Below are positions 41,528 through 49,867 of a stretch of DNA of 64,000 bases, one piece after another. Both the position numbers and the translations under genes were made by a program. Origin of the DNA: Bacillus massiliigorillae (GTDB lineage: Bacteria > Bacillota > Bacilli > Bacillales > DSM-1321); contig NZ_HG428741.1 in assembly GCF_000380245.2 (NCBI RefSeq), forward strand, positions 3,324,558 to 3,388,557, given 5' to 3'. Positions within the stretch are counted from its first letter, which is position 1. Every line of letters begins with the position of its first letter. The notes under the pieces were generated by a model. The model saw only the letters and a list, made by a program, of their open reading frames with translations. It was not told the DNA's origin and did not search any database.

Positions 41528-43074
41528 TTTCACTAACCTATGAGCGATTAATAACATATAATCCTTTCTTCTACAGTGAAATTTTAGCAGGTTGGAAAGG
41601 AAAACAGCACGCTTGTCATCATGTGACATTCGAAGAAGAAACAACGATTAGTAATAGTTTATTGCTAATTGATTGTTCTTCAGATGCATTCTCTACAATT
41701 GAACAAAGTATAGAAGCAGAGCATATATCAGGGATTATTCTATATGGTCATTCACTCTATGATGTACCTTCATATATTCTTGAAGAAGCCAATGAAAAAA
41801 ACAAACCACTTATACGTTTAAAACATATAGATGGGCAAACCATTTATGATGCTATTCAAGAAATCTTTCTACTTCAAAAAAGTAATCTTCTTTCAATAAA
41901 ACAAAGTGAATTATCGACATATTGGCTACACTTATATAACGAAAATGATATTCAAACTTTGTGGAATCGATTAAGCGAAATAATTGGTCGAAAAGTAACC
42001 TTTCTTAACAATCAAAAACAATTAGTTTCATCCTTAGAATTTTCTTCAAAAGAGTTTACATTTGTTGAAACAACACAAAAAAATATAGACATTTTAACCG
42101 ATGGTCAACTAACTTATTTTGCCTATCAAATTATTGATACGAAAAATCAATTAATCGGATATTTCCTTCTCGACAAACAAGATAGAGAAATAATAAGTGA
42201 AGAGGAACTTCACATATTGGGTTCTATCACACCTACAATGTGCACATGGATGAAACAAGAAAAACTAACTCAAAACATTCATCTAAAATATAAAGATCAA
42301 TTTCTATTCGATATTTTAAATAATAATATCGAAACAGAAAGCGAGCTAATACAATTAGGAAGACTATTAGAGATGCAATTCCTTCCAAACACATACGTAT
42401 TAGCCACAAACTTGAACAGTGACAAAATCATTACTAAAGAAATTATTTCCAACATGGAAAGTATTCTAATAAGAAACAAATTAGAAGAAACACATATTTA
42501 TACAACGCATCTTAGTCATCGAATTGTCGCTATTGTTGTTCCCAAATCAACGAAAAGTAAGTTGTATGCCAAGGCTGAAATCAATGAATGGCTTCAAAGC
42601 ATTCAACATACTTTCAGTGAATTATATCCATTCATCTCTACATTCATTGGTATTGGTCGAACACAAAGCTCCATTTTAGATTTACACATCAGTTTTCAAG
42701 AAGCAAAAATAGCATTACAAATGCATAATTTCTTTCATGGTACAAATTCCATTATTCATTATAATGACTTAGGATATATACGACTATTAAGTTATATTCA
42801 TCATGAATTACTTGATGATTTCGCTTCGCTTTATTTAGGAAAGCTTCAACGATATGACAACGAGAATGGAACAGATCTTATTCAAACTCTGTACACATAT
42901 TGCAATCAAAATGGAGACATATTTAAAACAGCAAACCTATTATTTATACATCCAAATACACTTCGACAACGGTTGAAGAAAATAGAATCTATCTTGCAAA
43001 TACAATTAGATCAATATACTGATTTAGTGAACATTATTTTAGCTCTAAAGATTTCTATCGATATGAACATATAG
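41524..43074 (+). CDS. PucR/CdaR-type transcriptional regulator
   Basis: The 516-aa protein has an N-terminal PucR-like ligand domain (about 1-125), a middle GAF/GGDEF-like region typical of this family (about 150-390) and a C-terminal PucR helix-turn-helix: TLYTYCNQNGDIFKTANLLF, IHPNTLRQRLKKIESIL. Its ATGA start overlap with the Fe-S subunit gene indicates co-translation. Members respond to purines or other metabolites. Here it probably controls the dms2 genes in response to the enzyme's substrate. Confidence 0.85.
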   Translation: MISLTYERLITYNPFFYSEILAGWKGKQHACHHVTFEEETTISNSLLLIDCSSDAFSTIEQSIEAEHISGIILYGHSLYDVPSYILEEANEKNKPLIRLKHIDGQTIYDAIQEIFLLQKSNLLSIKQSELSTYWLHLYNENDIQTLWNRLSEIIGRKVTFLNNQKQLVSSLEFSSKEFTFVETTQKNIDILTDGQLTYFAYQIIDTKNQLIGYFLLDKQDREIISEEELHILGSITPTMCTWMKQEKLTQNIHLKYKDQFLFDILNNNIETESELIQLGRLLEMQFLPNTYVLATNLNSDKIITKEIISNMESILIRNKLEETHIYTTHLSHRIVAIVVPKSTKSKLYAKAEINEWLQSIQHTFSELYPFISTFIGIGRTQSSILDLHISFQEAKIALQMHNFFHGTNSIIHYNDLGYIRLLSYIHHELLDDFASLYLGKLQRYDNENGTDLIQTLYTYCNQNGDIFKTANLLFIHPNTLRQRLKKIESILQIQLDQYTDLVNIILALKISIDMNI

Positions 43075-43076
43075 AG

Positions 43077-43116
43077 GTAAAGCACCCTTCAATCGTAAGG
43101 GTGCTTTACTCTTTAC
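43077..43116. terminator. Terminator after the PucR gene
   Basis: GTAAAGCACCCTT and AAGGGTGCTTTAC form a perfect 13-bp stem with a 7-base loop; convergent genes share it. Confidence 0.85.
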
Positions 43117-43138
43117 TACTTTAACTAGTCGCTTGCTA

Positions 43139-43942
43139 TTATAAATGAACACCTGTTGAGTAAAATAACATTCTACCAACAAACTCCGCTATGAAAAAGC
43201 AACCTAAGATAACAGCAACTAACGGAGTGGATTTATACTTACGATTCATAAGTCCGATAAGAGCGATACCACATCCTACAACGATTAACACTAACTTCAC
43301 CCAGAATAGTGGACTAGCTGTTAACAATGTGAATGTTTCAACCGCTTCTGGGAAGCCACCTTTTAAGATTGTTAAATTAATCACATTTAACAAAATAGCT
43401 ACAACTGCTGCCCCTAACGTATAAGCTGTGAAATCAACATACTTCCCATCTAATACAGATACAAGCATTTGTACAAGAACTGGTCCAAGCAATAAAGCTG
43501 TAACGAAGAATGCAGCCATTGTTGTTCCATTATTCCAAGCTGGCATTGATGGAATCGTATAAATCATAGCAGTACAGAAGATTGTTACTGCTCCTAATAG
43601 AGAAGTAATTGTTCCAAGGATTTGTTTCGACCCTTTTGTTTTCGCAAAGAATGTATACAGAATTACGAATAAAATGAATCCTGGGAAGAACAGAATTTCT
43701 CTAGTTAACCAAGATTGACCTAAATTCAAAATAGCTCTATAAGCTGCAAATGGATGCCCTAAGTGGAACACAGAAACAATAACCGCAACTATAGAAATAG
43801 CAATTATTATACCAAGTGTAATCAAACTTGTTTTCTTAGAAACCTTTTGCTTAATAGCATCTAAAATAAAGAATGCCATAAATGCTCCAATCGCTAATTG
43901 CGATAGAATTGTAAAGACAACAAGGGTCATACTATGCTCCAT
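43139..43942 (-). CDS. DmsC-like membrane anchor, operon 3
   Basis: The 267-aa protein has about eight membrane spans and the same pattern as DmsC1: MEHSMTLVVFTILSQLAIGA, HLGHPFAAYRAILNLGQSWL, RMLFYSTG at the end. It would connect the third enzyme to the menaquinone pool. Its ATG overlaps the dmsB3 stop (TAATG). Confidence 0.9.
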   Translation of the reverse strand: MEHSMTLVVFTILSQLAIGAFMAFFILDAIKQKVSKKTSLITLGIIIAISIVAVIVSVFHLGHPFAAYRAILNLGQSWLTREILFFPGFILFVILYTFFAKTKGSKQILGTITSLLGAVTIFCTAMIYTIPSMPAWNNGTTMAAFFVTALLLGPVLVQMLVSVLDGKYVDFTAYTLGAAVVAILLNVINLTILKGGFPEAVETFTLLTASPLFWVKLVLIVVGCGIALIGLMNRKYKSTPLVAVILGCFFIAEFVGRMLFYSTGVHL

Positions 43943-44514
43943 TATTGATCCCTCCTAACAGAATGACTAGCTTTCGGTAATGTGAAGTGAGTTGAAGAGC
44001 CAGTAATTTTTGAGTTAACAAACCCTGATACATCTTTCACATAGTCAGACTCATTAATCGAATTTAAATCAATAATTGAGATAGCTTCCATTGGACAAGA
44101 TGATACACAAATTGTATCTTCACCTTGTTCTAAGCGATCATAGCACATACTACATTTGTCCATTTTCTTCTTCACTGTATCAAATTGTGGCACACCATAC
44201 GGACATGCTGTTGCACACATTTGACATCCGATACAACGATCTTGATTGTGTTTTACAATACCATTTTCTAATTTCGTATAAGCACCTGTAGGACATGCCT
44301 TTGCACATGCTGGCTCATCACAATGGTTACACGCTGTTGAAATGTAGCAACGTTTTGCCGTACCTGTTAACATTTCATCTGTTTCACGAACGAAACGTCG
44401 GTTAATACTTGGTTCTAATTGATAAAAGCTTTTACATGAAATCGTACAAGCGTTACAGCCTACACAACGATCCATGTTAATCGCAAAACCTAATCTTTCC
44501 TTCTTTTTTGCCAT
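43942..44514 (-). CDS. DmsB-like Fe-S subunit, operon 3
   Basis: The 190-aa protein has four [4Fe-4S] groups: DRCVGCNACTISCKSFYQ, ACNHCDEPACAKACPTGA, DRCIGCQMCATACPYG, and CSMC...TICVSSCPMEA. It lies 13 bp after the catalytic subunit gene and is coupled to the anchor gene. Confidence 0.92.
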   Translation of the reverse strand: MAKKKERLGFAINMDRCVGCNACTISCKSFYQLEPSINRRFVRETDEMLTGTAKRCYISTACNHCDEPACAKACPTGAYTKLENGIVKHNQDRCIGCQMCATACPYGVPQFDTVKKKMDKCSMCYDRLEQGEDTICVSSCPMEAISIIDLNSINESDYVKDVSGFVNSKITGSSTHFTLPKASHSVRRDQ

Positions 44515-44527
44515 TTGCTATACCTCC

Positions 44528-46726
44528 TTACATTTTCGAAATATTAACGAACTGATCGTGGAATGCTAAACCAGCTTGTCCAGTCGCACAAGAACCCATA
44601 TCTGCTGGTGTTGCTTTAACCAAATAGTTCACGTTAAATTTCTGATCTTTATACCAGCCTTCATAAATGACTACTGCATCCTTTGGAACAGTTTTCGTTA
44701 CTTTCGCTTTCAATTCAACAAATCCAATGTCATTATGAACTTTTACCATCTCACCATCTTTGATGCCCTTTTGTTTTGCTAAAACAGGGTGCATTTCCAC
44801 AAATGGCTCGTTATGAACAGATTGCATCCATTCTAAGTTTTGGAATTGAGAATGTAGGCCGTATTTCCAGTGAGGTGATAGTAATCGAATCGGTTGATCC
44901 TTTGGAACCGCCATTTCTTCCACGTATACCGGTAATGCATGATGACCGAAAGAAGCACTTTTCTTAGATAGGAATTCATATTTTCCAGAAGGTGTTCTGA
45001 ATTTACCATCTGCCCAAGCTGCATCATAGCCTTGAACTTTAGCAGTCCCTTTTTTCAAGATGTCTTTCCAGCTTGAAAAACCAAATTGTTCAATAAATGC
45101 ATCTGACATTTCCATTCCAACCCATTCTTCCATTGAACGATCTGTTGGATATGTGCAAGAACCAGGTTCTAACTCATTTAACTTCTTCGAAATACCCATC
45201 GCAATTTCCACATCACATTTTGATTCATATAAAGGTTTAATTGCTGGTTGGTTAATGTTCATCCAATAGTGCCAATAACTTGCGTGAAGTCCCCATGTTT
45301 CAAAGATTGAGCAAACTGGTAACACTAAATCAGATTGTGATACTGTCTCGTTAAACCAAAGATCAGCTGTTACAACAAAATCAATTGAATCAAACGCCTT
45401 ATACGAAACAGATGTTTCAGGGTCTTGAGCAATTGGGTTACGACATGCTACCCATAGCATCTCAATTGGTACTTGTTTTGGATCATTATTAATAGCTAAT
45501 ACTTGAGCTGGGAAGTTATTAATATTGATTGCACGATCCGCTTCTCCACCGCTACCTTCAGGTGGTGTACCAGCAGATTGTGCGGCATAGTTAAAGCCCC
45601 AGCTATCTAATTGTGCATAGTTTGCTCCACCACCAACAACACCAATGTTGCCTGTTAGTGCAACTAATGCATCAATTGAACGCACAGCCGCTCCACCATT
45701 TGTATGTCTTTGCATACCATAACCAATCCAAATACTAGCTGGTTTTGCCGCAGCATATTCACGTGCTAAACGCTCGATAACATCAACTGGAACACCTGTT
45801 TTTTCAGAAGCCCATTCTAGCGTGATATTATTACGAACATAATTCATATATTCTTCGTAACCTACAGAGTTGTTTTTCATCCAAGCAACATCTTGCAGAT
45901 TATGATCTAAAATATATTTCGCCATACCAAGTGCTAATGCACCATCAGACGATGTTTTAATTTCGATATATTCATCCGCATTCGCTGCTGTATCTGTCAT
46001 AATCGGGTCGATTACAACTACTTTTGTGCCATTTTCTTTTGCTTTTTGAATAATGCTCATTGAGTGAACAGAAGTCCACGCAGGATTTGCTCCCCAAACG
46101 ATTAAATATTTTGCCTCTACCATTTTCTCTGGATCTGAGTTTACAATCGTTCCAAAATCAAAAGTTTGCGAGTCAATCCCAGCTGGCCAACAAGGTGTAC
46201 CTGTAGCTCTTGTTGTATAACCCCAGCTAGCCATCATACCTTCGACTCCATATGATAATACGTTAAAATTCCCGGAATATTTATTAAGAGCAATCGGTAA
46301 TGTACTACCATGCTTTTCTTTAATCGCTAGGATTTTCTTTGCAATCATTTCATATGCTTCATCCCATGAAATACGCTCCCATTTACCTGTACCACGGCCT
46401 TTTTGTACCATTGGATATTTCACGCGATCTGGAGAATATACATAGTTTGGATATGTGTAACCTTTCACACACAAACGCCCATTTGTATACGTATTGTTTT
46501 TGTTACCTGTGATGTACTTAATTGTTCCATCTTCTACTGTCGTTACAATTGAACATGTATCATAGCAGTTTCTTGGACAAGAACTGAAAACTTGCTTCGT
46601 TTTTCCAGCTGCAGAAGCTATATTTTTATCTGCCTTCGTAAAACTTGAAGCTGTTGAGCCAATTCCAACAAGAGCTCCTAAAGTTGCAGAACCTTTTAAA
46701 AAGGTACGTCTTGAAATTTTACTCAT
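44528..46726 (-). CDS. Tat-exported molybdopterin oxidoreductase catalytic subunit with Cys ligand, operon 3
   Basis: The 732-aa protein has a Tat signal (SRRTFLKGSATLGALVG), then [4Fe-4S] cysteines 50, 54, 58 and 86, and Cys179 at the metal-ligand position in TRATGTPCWPAGIDS. It shares this CWPxG block and much of its sequence with the Tat-less 38638 enzyme and differs from DmsA1 (Ser). It is therefore likely an S-compound or other oxidoreductase outside the membrane, not a classical DMSO reductase. It lies 29 bp after the lipoprotein gene. Confidence 0.9.
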   Translation of the reverse strand: MSKISRRTFLKGSATLGALVGIGSTASSFTKADKNIASAAGKTKQVFSSCPRNCYDTCSIVTTVEDGTIKYITGNKNNTYTNGRLCVKGYTYPNYVYSPDRVKYPMVQKGRGTGKWERISWDEAYEMIAKKILAIKEKHGSTLPIALNKYSGNFNVLSYGVEGMMASWGYTTRATGTPCWPAGIDSQTFDFGTIVNSDPEKMVEAKYLIVWGANPAWTSVHSMSIIQKAKENGTKVVVIDPIMTDTAANADEYIEIKTSSDGALALGMAKYILDHNLQDVAWMKNNSVGYEEYMNYVRNNITLEWASEKTGVPVDVIERLAREYAAAKPASIWIGYGMQRHTNGGAAVRSIDALVALTGNIGVVGGGANYAQLDSWGFNYAAQSAGTPPEGSGGEADRAININNFPAQVLAINNDPKQVPIEMLWVACRNPIAQDPETSVSYKAFDSIDFVVTADLWFNETVSQSDLVLPVCSIFETWGLHASYWHYWMNINQPAIKPLYESKCDVEIAMGISKKLNELEPGSCTYPTDRSMEEWVGMEMSDAFIEQFGFSSWKDILKKGTAKVQGYDAAWADGKFRTPSGKYEFLSKKSASFGHHALPVYVEEMAVPKDQPIRLLSPHWKYGLHSQFQNLEWMQSVHNEPFVEMHPVLAKQKGIKDGEMVKVHNDIGFVELKAKVTKTVPKDAVVIYEGWYKDQKFNVNYLVKATPADMGSCATGQAGLAFHDQFVNISKM

Positions 46727-46755
46727 TGATATTTCCCTCCTTCAAAAATCACCAT

Positions 46756-47013
46756 TTAATGAACAGATAGTCCTCCACCATCTAATTCATCTTTGTTCTC
46801 CGAAAGTTCTTTCTTCACATTCTCTTGAATTTTTTGTTCAGCTTCTGATTGCTTAAACTTTTCTTCTAGAACAGGATTTGGTTCTCCAATATATTCTTTA
46901 TCTACTTTTCCGCTATTCACAATTGATTGCTTCGATTCTTTATCTCCAGAACATCCACTTAAAATGGAGAAAATACTGATTGCACATAAGGCAAAAACTA
47001 GCCATCTTTTCAT
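46756..47013 (-). CDS. Small lipoprotein heading the third dms-type operon (85 aa)
   Basis: Signal peptide with lipobox LSGCSG (Cys21). The mature part is highly charged and helical (PNPVLEEKFKQSEAEQKIQE) and ends GGGLSVH. AGGTG precedes the ATG. Same strand and 29 bp before the catalytic subunit, so it is probably co-transcribed. Its role is unknown; a periplasm-side assembly, docking or electron-donor partner would fit the position. No cofactor motif is seen. Confidence 0.75.
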   Translation of the reverse strand: MKRWLVFALCAISIFSILSGCSGDKESKQSIVNSGKVDKEYIGEPNPVLEEKFKQSEAEQKIQENVKKELSENKDELDGGGLSVH

Positions 47014-47427
47014 TTCTATTCACCTCGTTGTTCTGTAATTTATTATTTCGAGATAATTTTAACAAACACTATTAATGGTTAAGAGTGTAAATACAAACAT
47101 GAATTACATGGTCTTAGTGTATAAAATTACACAACCCTAAAAAGATGCTCTACAAACGTTGATATATAAGCATTCCCCTTTTAAACAAACCAATAAATCC
47201 TGCATTAATACTGAACGAATGATAATGATTATCGTCACTTTTTTGCCATTTTCATAGCATTTAACAATAAACTATGTAATTTTGTACATACATAGAAAAA
47301 CCAGCACCGGTCTTTTTGTTTGATGGGTCTACTTCTCAGTTTATCTACAAAACAAAAAAAGGACATTCGATAAGTTATTTACAATCACACTTCGAACATC
47401 CTCTCATATTTTGAATGAACCCTTTGT
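47014..47427. other. Upstream region of operon 3 with Fnr-like and Fur-like sequences and a family B hairpin
   Basis: About 410 bp without a gene. GTGTATAAAATTACAC (47117-47132) has the 5-6-5 geometry of an Fnr/CRP site but weak sequence match. TGATAATGATTATCG (47220-47234) matches the 7-1-7 Fur box at 14 of 15 positions yet has no iron gene next to it. A family B hairpin (47359-47404) follows the LysE-type gene. Confidence 0.5.
47359..47404 (-). repeat. Family B hairpin after the LysE-type exporter
   Basis: AGGACATTCGATAAGT and CACTTCGAACATCCT form the outer stem. It is placed just after the exporter stop on the minus strand, as expected of a terminator. Confidence 0.6.
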
Positions 47428-48012
47428 CTACTTCACAAAAATAGAAACAGCACTATACACCAATAACAAAGCCATAACGACATTGAACTGATTTCTATAC
47501 TTTAATATCATTTTTTGAAAGATTGAACCAAATAAACTCCAGCTGAAAGTACTCAAAAAACCTACAAATGCTAGTAATATAGCAAAAAACAACAAACTTA
47601 TATTTGATGAGTGATACGGCAAAATAAAAGTAGCTATTACTGTAATACCATATAAAATCCCCTTCGGATTAACAAATTGCAGAAGCATACCTGTAAAAAA
47701 TCCATTATTCTTACTTTCCTCTTGATCCTCTTTACCATCCTTACTAAATACAAACTTCGCAGCCAAATACAACATATAGGCTGCACCTAAAATACTCATA
47801 AAAAATTCAATTTTCGGAATAAAACTCTCAAGCATAATGTTAAAGTAAGTACACAATACCATGATGACAAAAAAACCAGCACTTACACCGAAACAAAATC
47901 TAATCGTATTTTTTAACCCGTATTTATTAGCGAACATCATCGCCATAATGTTATTTGGACCAGGTGTGAAGCTTGTTATAAAAACATATAACAAAAATGA
48001 AACCATAGGCAT
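47428..48012 (-). CDS. LysE/RhtB-family amino-acid exporter
   Basis: The 194-aa protein has six membrane spans and the family signature TSFTPGPNNIMAMMFANKYG near the N-terminus, then GVSAGFF and FVNPKGILYGI. It exports amino acids or related metabolites. The ATG at 48012 lies nine bases after GGAGGAGG. It is divergent from a second XRE-cupin regulator, repeating the azlCD arrangement at the left of the window. Confidence 0.9.
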   Translation of the reverse strand: MPMVSFLLYVFITSFTPGPNNIMAMMFANKYGLKNTIRFCFGVSAGFFVIMVLCTYFNIMLESFIPKIEFFMSILGAAYMLYLAAKFVFSKDGKEDQEESKNNGFFTGMLLQFVNPKGILYGITVIATFILPYHSSNISLLFFAILLAFVGFLSTFSWSLFGSIFQKMILKYRNQFNVVMALLLVYSAVSIFVK

Positions 48013-48079
48013 ACGAATCATCCTCCTCCATGTCGTATGATATAATGTCTAAAACGAACGATATAACATTTTTACATAT

Positions 48080-48106
48080 TGTACAATACGGTCGTTATAT
48101 TGTACA
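48080..48106. promoter_or_regulatory. Perfect 9-bp inverted repeat, likely XRE-cupin operator
   Basis: TGTACAATA (48080-48088) is mirrored by TATTGTACA (48098-48106) in the divergent lysE/XRE-cupin gap. A second near-repeat (ACGATATAAC / GTTATATTGT) overlaps it. Confidence 0.55.
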
Positions 48107-48125
48107 GATATAAGGAGTGTGAATT

Positions 48126-48680
48126 ATGGAGGACATACAAATTATTCTTGCCAAAAATTTAAAAGCACTTAGAGAAGAGAAAAAACTCAGCCTAGAGAAG
48201 GTAGCTGAGTTAACTGGCGTTAGCAAAACAATGATTGGGCAGATTGAAAGAGGCGAATCGAGTCCAACCATCACAACAATTTGGAAAATCGCAAATGGCT
48301 TAAAAATTTCTTTTTCTTCACTTATCCAAAATCCACAACCAGATACAAAAGTAGTCATGAAAAGTGAAATTCAAGTATTATCCGAAGACAACGGGAAATA
48401 TAGAGTTTACCCTTACTTTCCTTTCCAAGATGATAAACGATTTGAAATTTATTCTATCGAAATGGATAAGGACGGGTATTTAAGTGCAGAAGCTCATAGA
48501 GACGGGACAGAGGAATATATAACAGTCTTTGATGGAGAACTAACAATTATTGTTAATGAAATTGAATATACAATTAAAAATGGTGATTCAATTAGATTCA
48601 AAGCCGACAGACCTCATAGCTATCGTAATTCAGGAAATACAGTGACTCGATTAAGTATGACAATTTATTATCCAGCCTAA
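48126..48680 (+). CDS. XRE-family regulator with C-terminal cupin domain, copy 2 (184 aa)
   Basis: The helix-turn-helix (LSLEKVAELTGVSKTMIGQI) and cupin (AEAHRDGTEEYITVF, IKNGDSIRFKADRPHSY) align along the whole length with the 895-1446 protein. TAAGGAG precedes the ATG. Both paralogues face an amino-acid exporter gene, so sensing of an amino acid or its derivative by the cupin domain is inferred. Confidence 0.92.
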   Translation: MEDIQIILAKNLKALREEKKLSLEKVAELTGVSKTMIGQIERGESSPTITTIWKIANGLKISFSSLIQNPQPDTKVVMKSEIQVLSEDNGKYRVYPYFPFQDDKRFEIYSIEMDKDGYLSAEAHRDGTEEYITVFDGELTIIVNEIEYTIKNGDSIRFKADRPHSYRNSGNTVTRLSMTIYYPA

Positions 48681-48685
48681 AAAAA

Positions 48686-48735
48686 CGAGGGCCAAAGTGT
48701 CGTCAGCTAATGACACTTTGGCTCTCGCTTTTTTC
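48686..48735. terminator. Bidirectional terminator
   Basis: CGAGGGCCAAAGTGTC and GACACTTTGGCTCTCG form a 16-bp stem (one G-T pair), with A and T runs on either side, between convergent genes. Confidence 0.9.
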
Positions 48736-49827
48736 TTAACTTTTTAAGATATACATATATTTATTATTCATAATGGTAGCTGCCTTTGGCTCCATCGAGA
48801 TATGCTTTTCGTAACATATTTCAACACACAGCTGACAAGATACACATTTATTCGTTGCTAAAATAATGTCTTTACCATCTGCATATAAAGCATCGGTTGG
48901 ACATAGAAACGAACATGCTCCACAACGCGTACAGCTTTCCTTTATCGTTGGCATAAGTATCGTCATTTCTTCTTGCAGTTGCGGCGATTGCTTGAAAGCA
49001 CTTAATAGCAGTGAACGCTTATCAGTATGAATGACATTATCCTTCAATACTTGATCCGCCAATGATTGTTTAATTTCATTCACTTCATCAGAAATTTCTT
49101 CTATTTCATTTTTCTGTTGATAATATTGGTCAAATTTCTCAAATGGTGAAAGTGTTTTATTCACTTCGAGAACTTCCTTCACCGTAATTGTATTCGTTTC
49201 CTTTACTTCTTCCATGAGAGAAGAAAGAAAATTACGTTTACCATGATCTATACTGGAATCGGTTTGATTCTGTAATGAGACTTCTGAACAAATCGGAAAA
49301 GGATTAGAATGGTTTTCATATGCTTTATCCAATTGTTGTTGAAATACTTGTTCTCCAGTTGTTATGCTACATTGCTTACAATTGTCACTACTTACAAGAA
49401 TAGAAAGGTTGTTTACACTCAAACCGATGTTCAGCCAAAATTCTGCTGGAAGCATACCTAAACAAGGTACTTCAACGATTGAAGAATGGCCCGTTTTATG
49501 TTCCATTGCTGAGCAAGTTATATAGACCGTTTGTTCATTTTTGGCTAATCGCTTTATTCGTTGTTCAATTTGACTAAGCGGAGGGCTGTTCCATTTTAAT
49601 GCATTCGTTGGACAAACAGTTGTACATAATCCACAGTCTAAGCAATCCTGTAACTCAAGTGAATCTTGATTAATTTGAATGCTTCCCGGTGCAGGGCAAA
49701 CATCTGTACATACTGAACAGGAACTAATAACCGCTCTTACTTTTAAACAACGATTATGTTCAATATCTATCTTATCAATTTTTTTGATTAAGACATTAGA
49801 CATTTTTTTCATACGATTGAATAACAT
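48736..49827 (-). CDS. Ferredoxin-like protein with four [4Fe-4S] motifs
   Basis: The 363-aa protein has an N-terminal ferredoxin pair (SSCSVCTDVCPAPG, with Cys27 upstream, and QDCLDCGLCTTVCPTNAL). A middle domain has YITCSAME, VPCLGMLPAEFW and SSDNCKQC, similar to regions of heterodisulfide reductase/hydrogenase-linked Fe-S proteins. A C-terminal ferredoxin pair (SCTRCGACSFLCPTDAL, NKCVSCQLCVEICYEKH) completes 16 cluster cysteines. There is no signal peptide. It is co-transcribed after torD2, so a cytoplasmic electron donor to a molybdoenzyme or its maturation is plausible. The ATG at 49827 is spaced from GGAGGAG. Confidence 0.82.
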   Translation of the reverse strand: MLFNRMKKMSNVLIKKIDKIDIEHNRCLKVRAVISSCSVCTDVCPAPGSIQINQDSLELQDCLDCGLCTTVCPTNALKWNSPPLSQIEQRIKRLAKNEQTVYITCSAMEHKTGHSSIVEVPCLGMLPAEFWLNIGLSVNNLSILVSSDNCKQCSITTGEQVFQQQLDKAYENHSNPFPICSEVSLQNQTDSSIDHGKRNFLSSLMEEVKETNTITVKEVLEVNKTLSPFEKFDQYYQQKNEIEEISDEVNEIKQSLADQVLKDNVIHTDKRSLLLSAFKQSPQLQEEMTILMPTIKESCTRCGACSFLCPTDALYADGKDIILATNKCVSCQLCVEICYEKHISMEPKAATIMNNKYMYILKS

Positions 49828-49867
49828 ATGGAACATCTCCTCCCTTCAAGCTTAATTATGAATCTAC

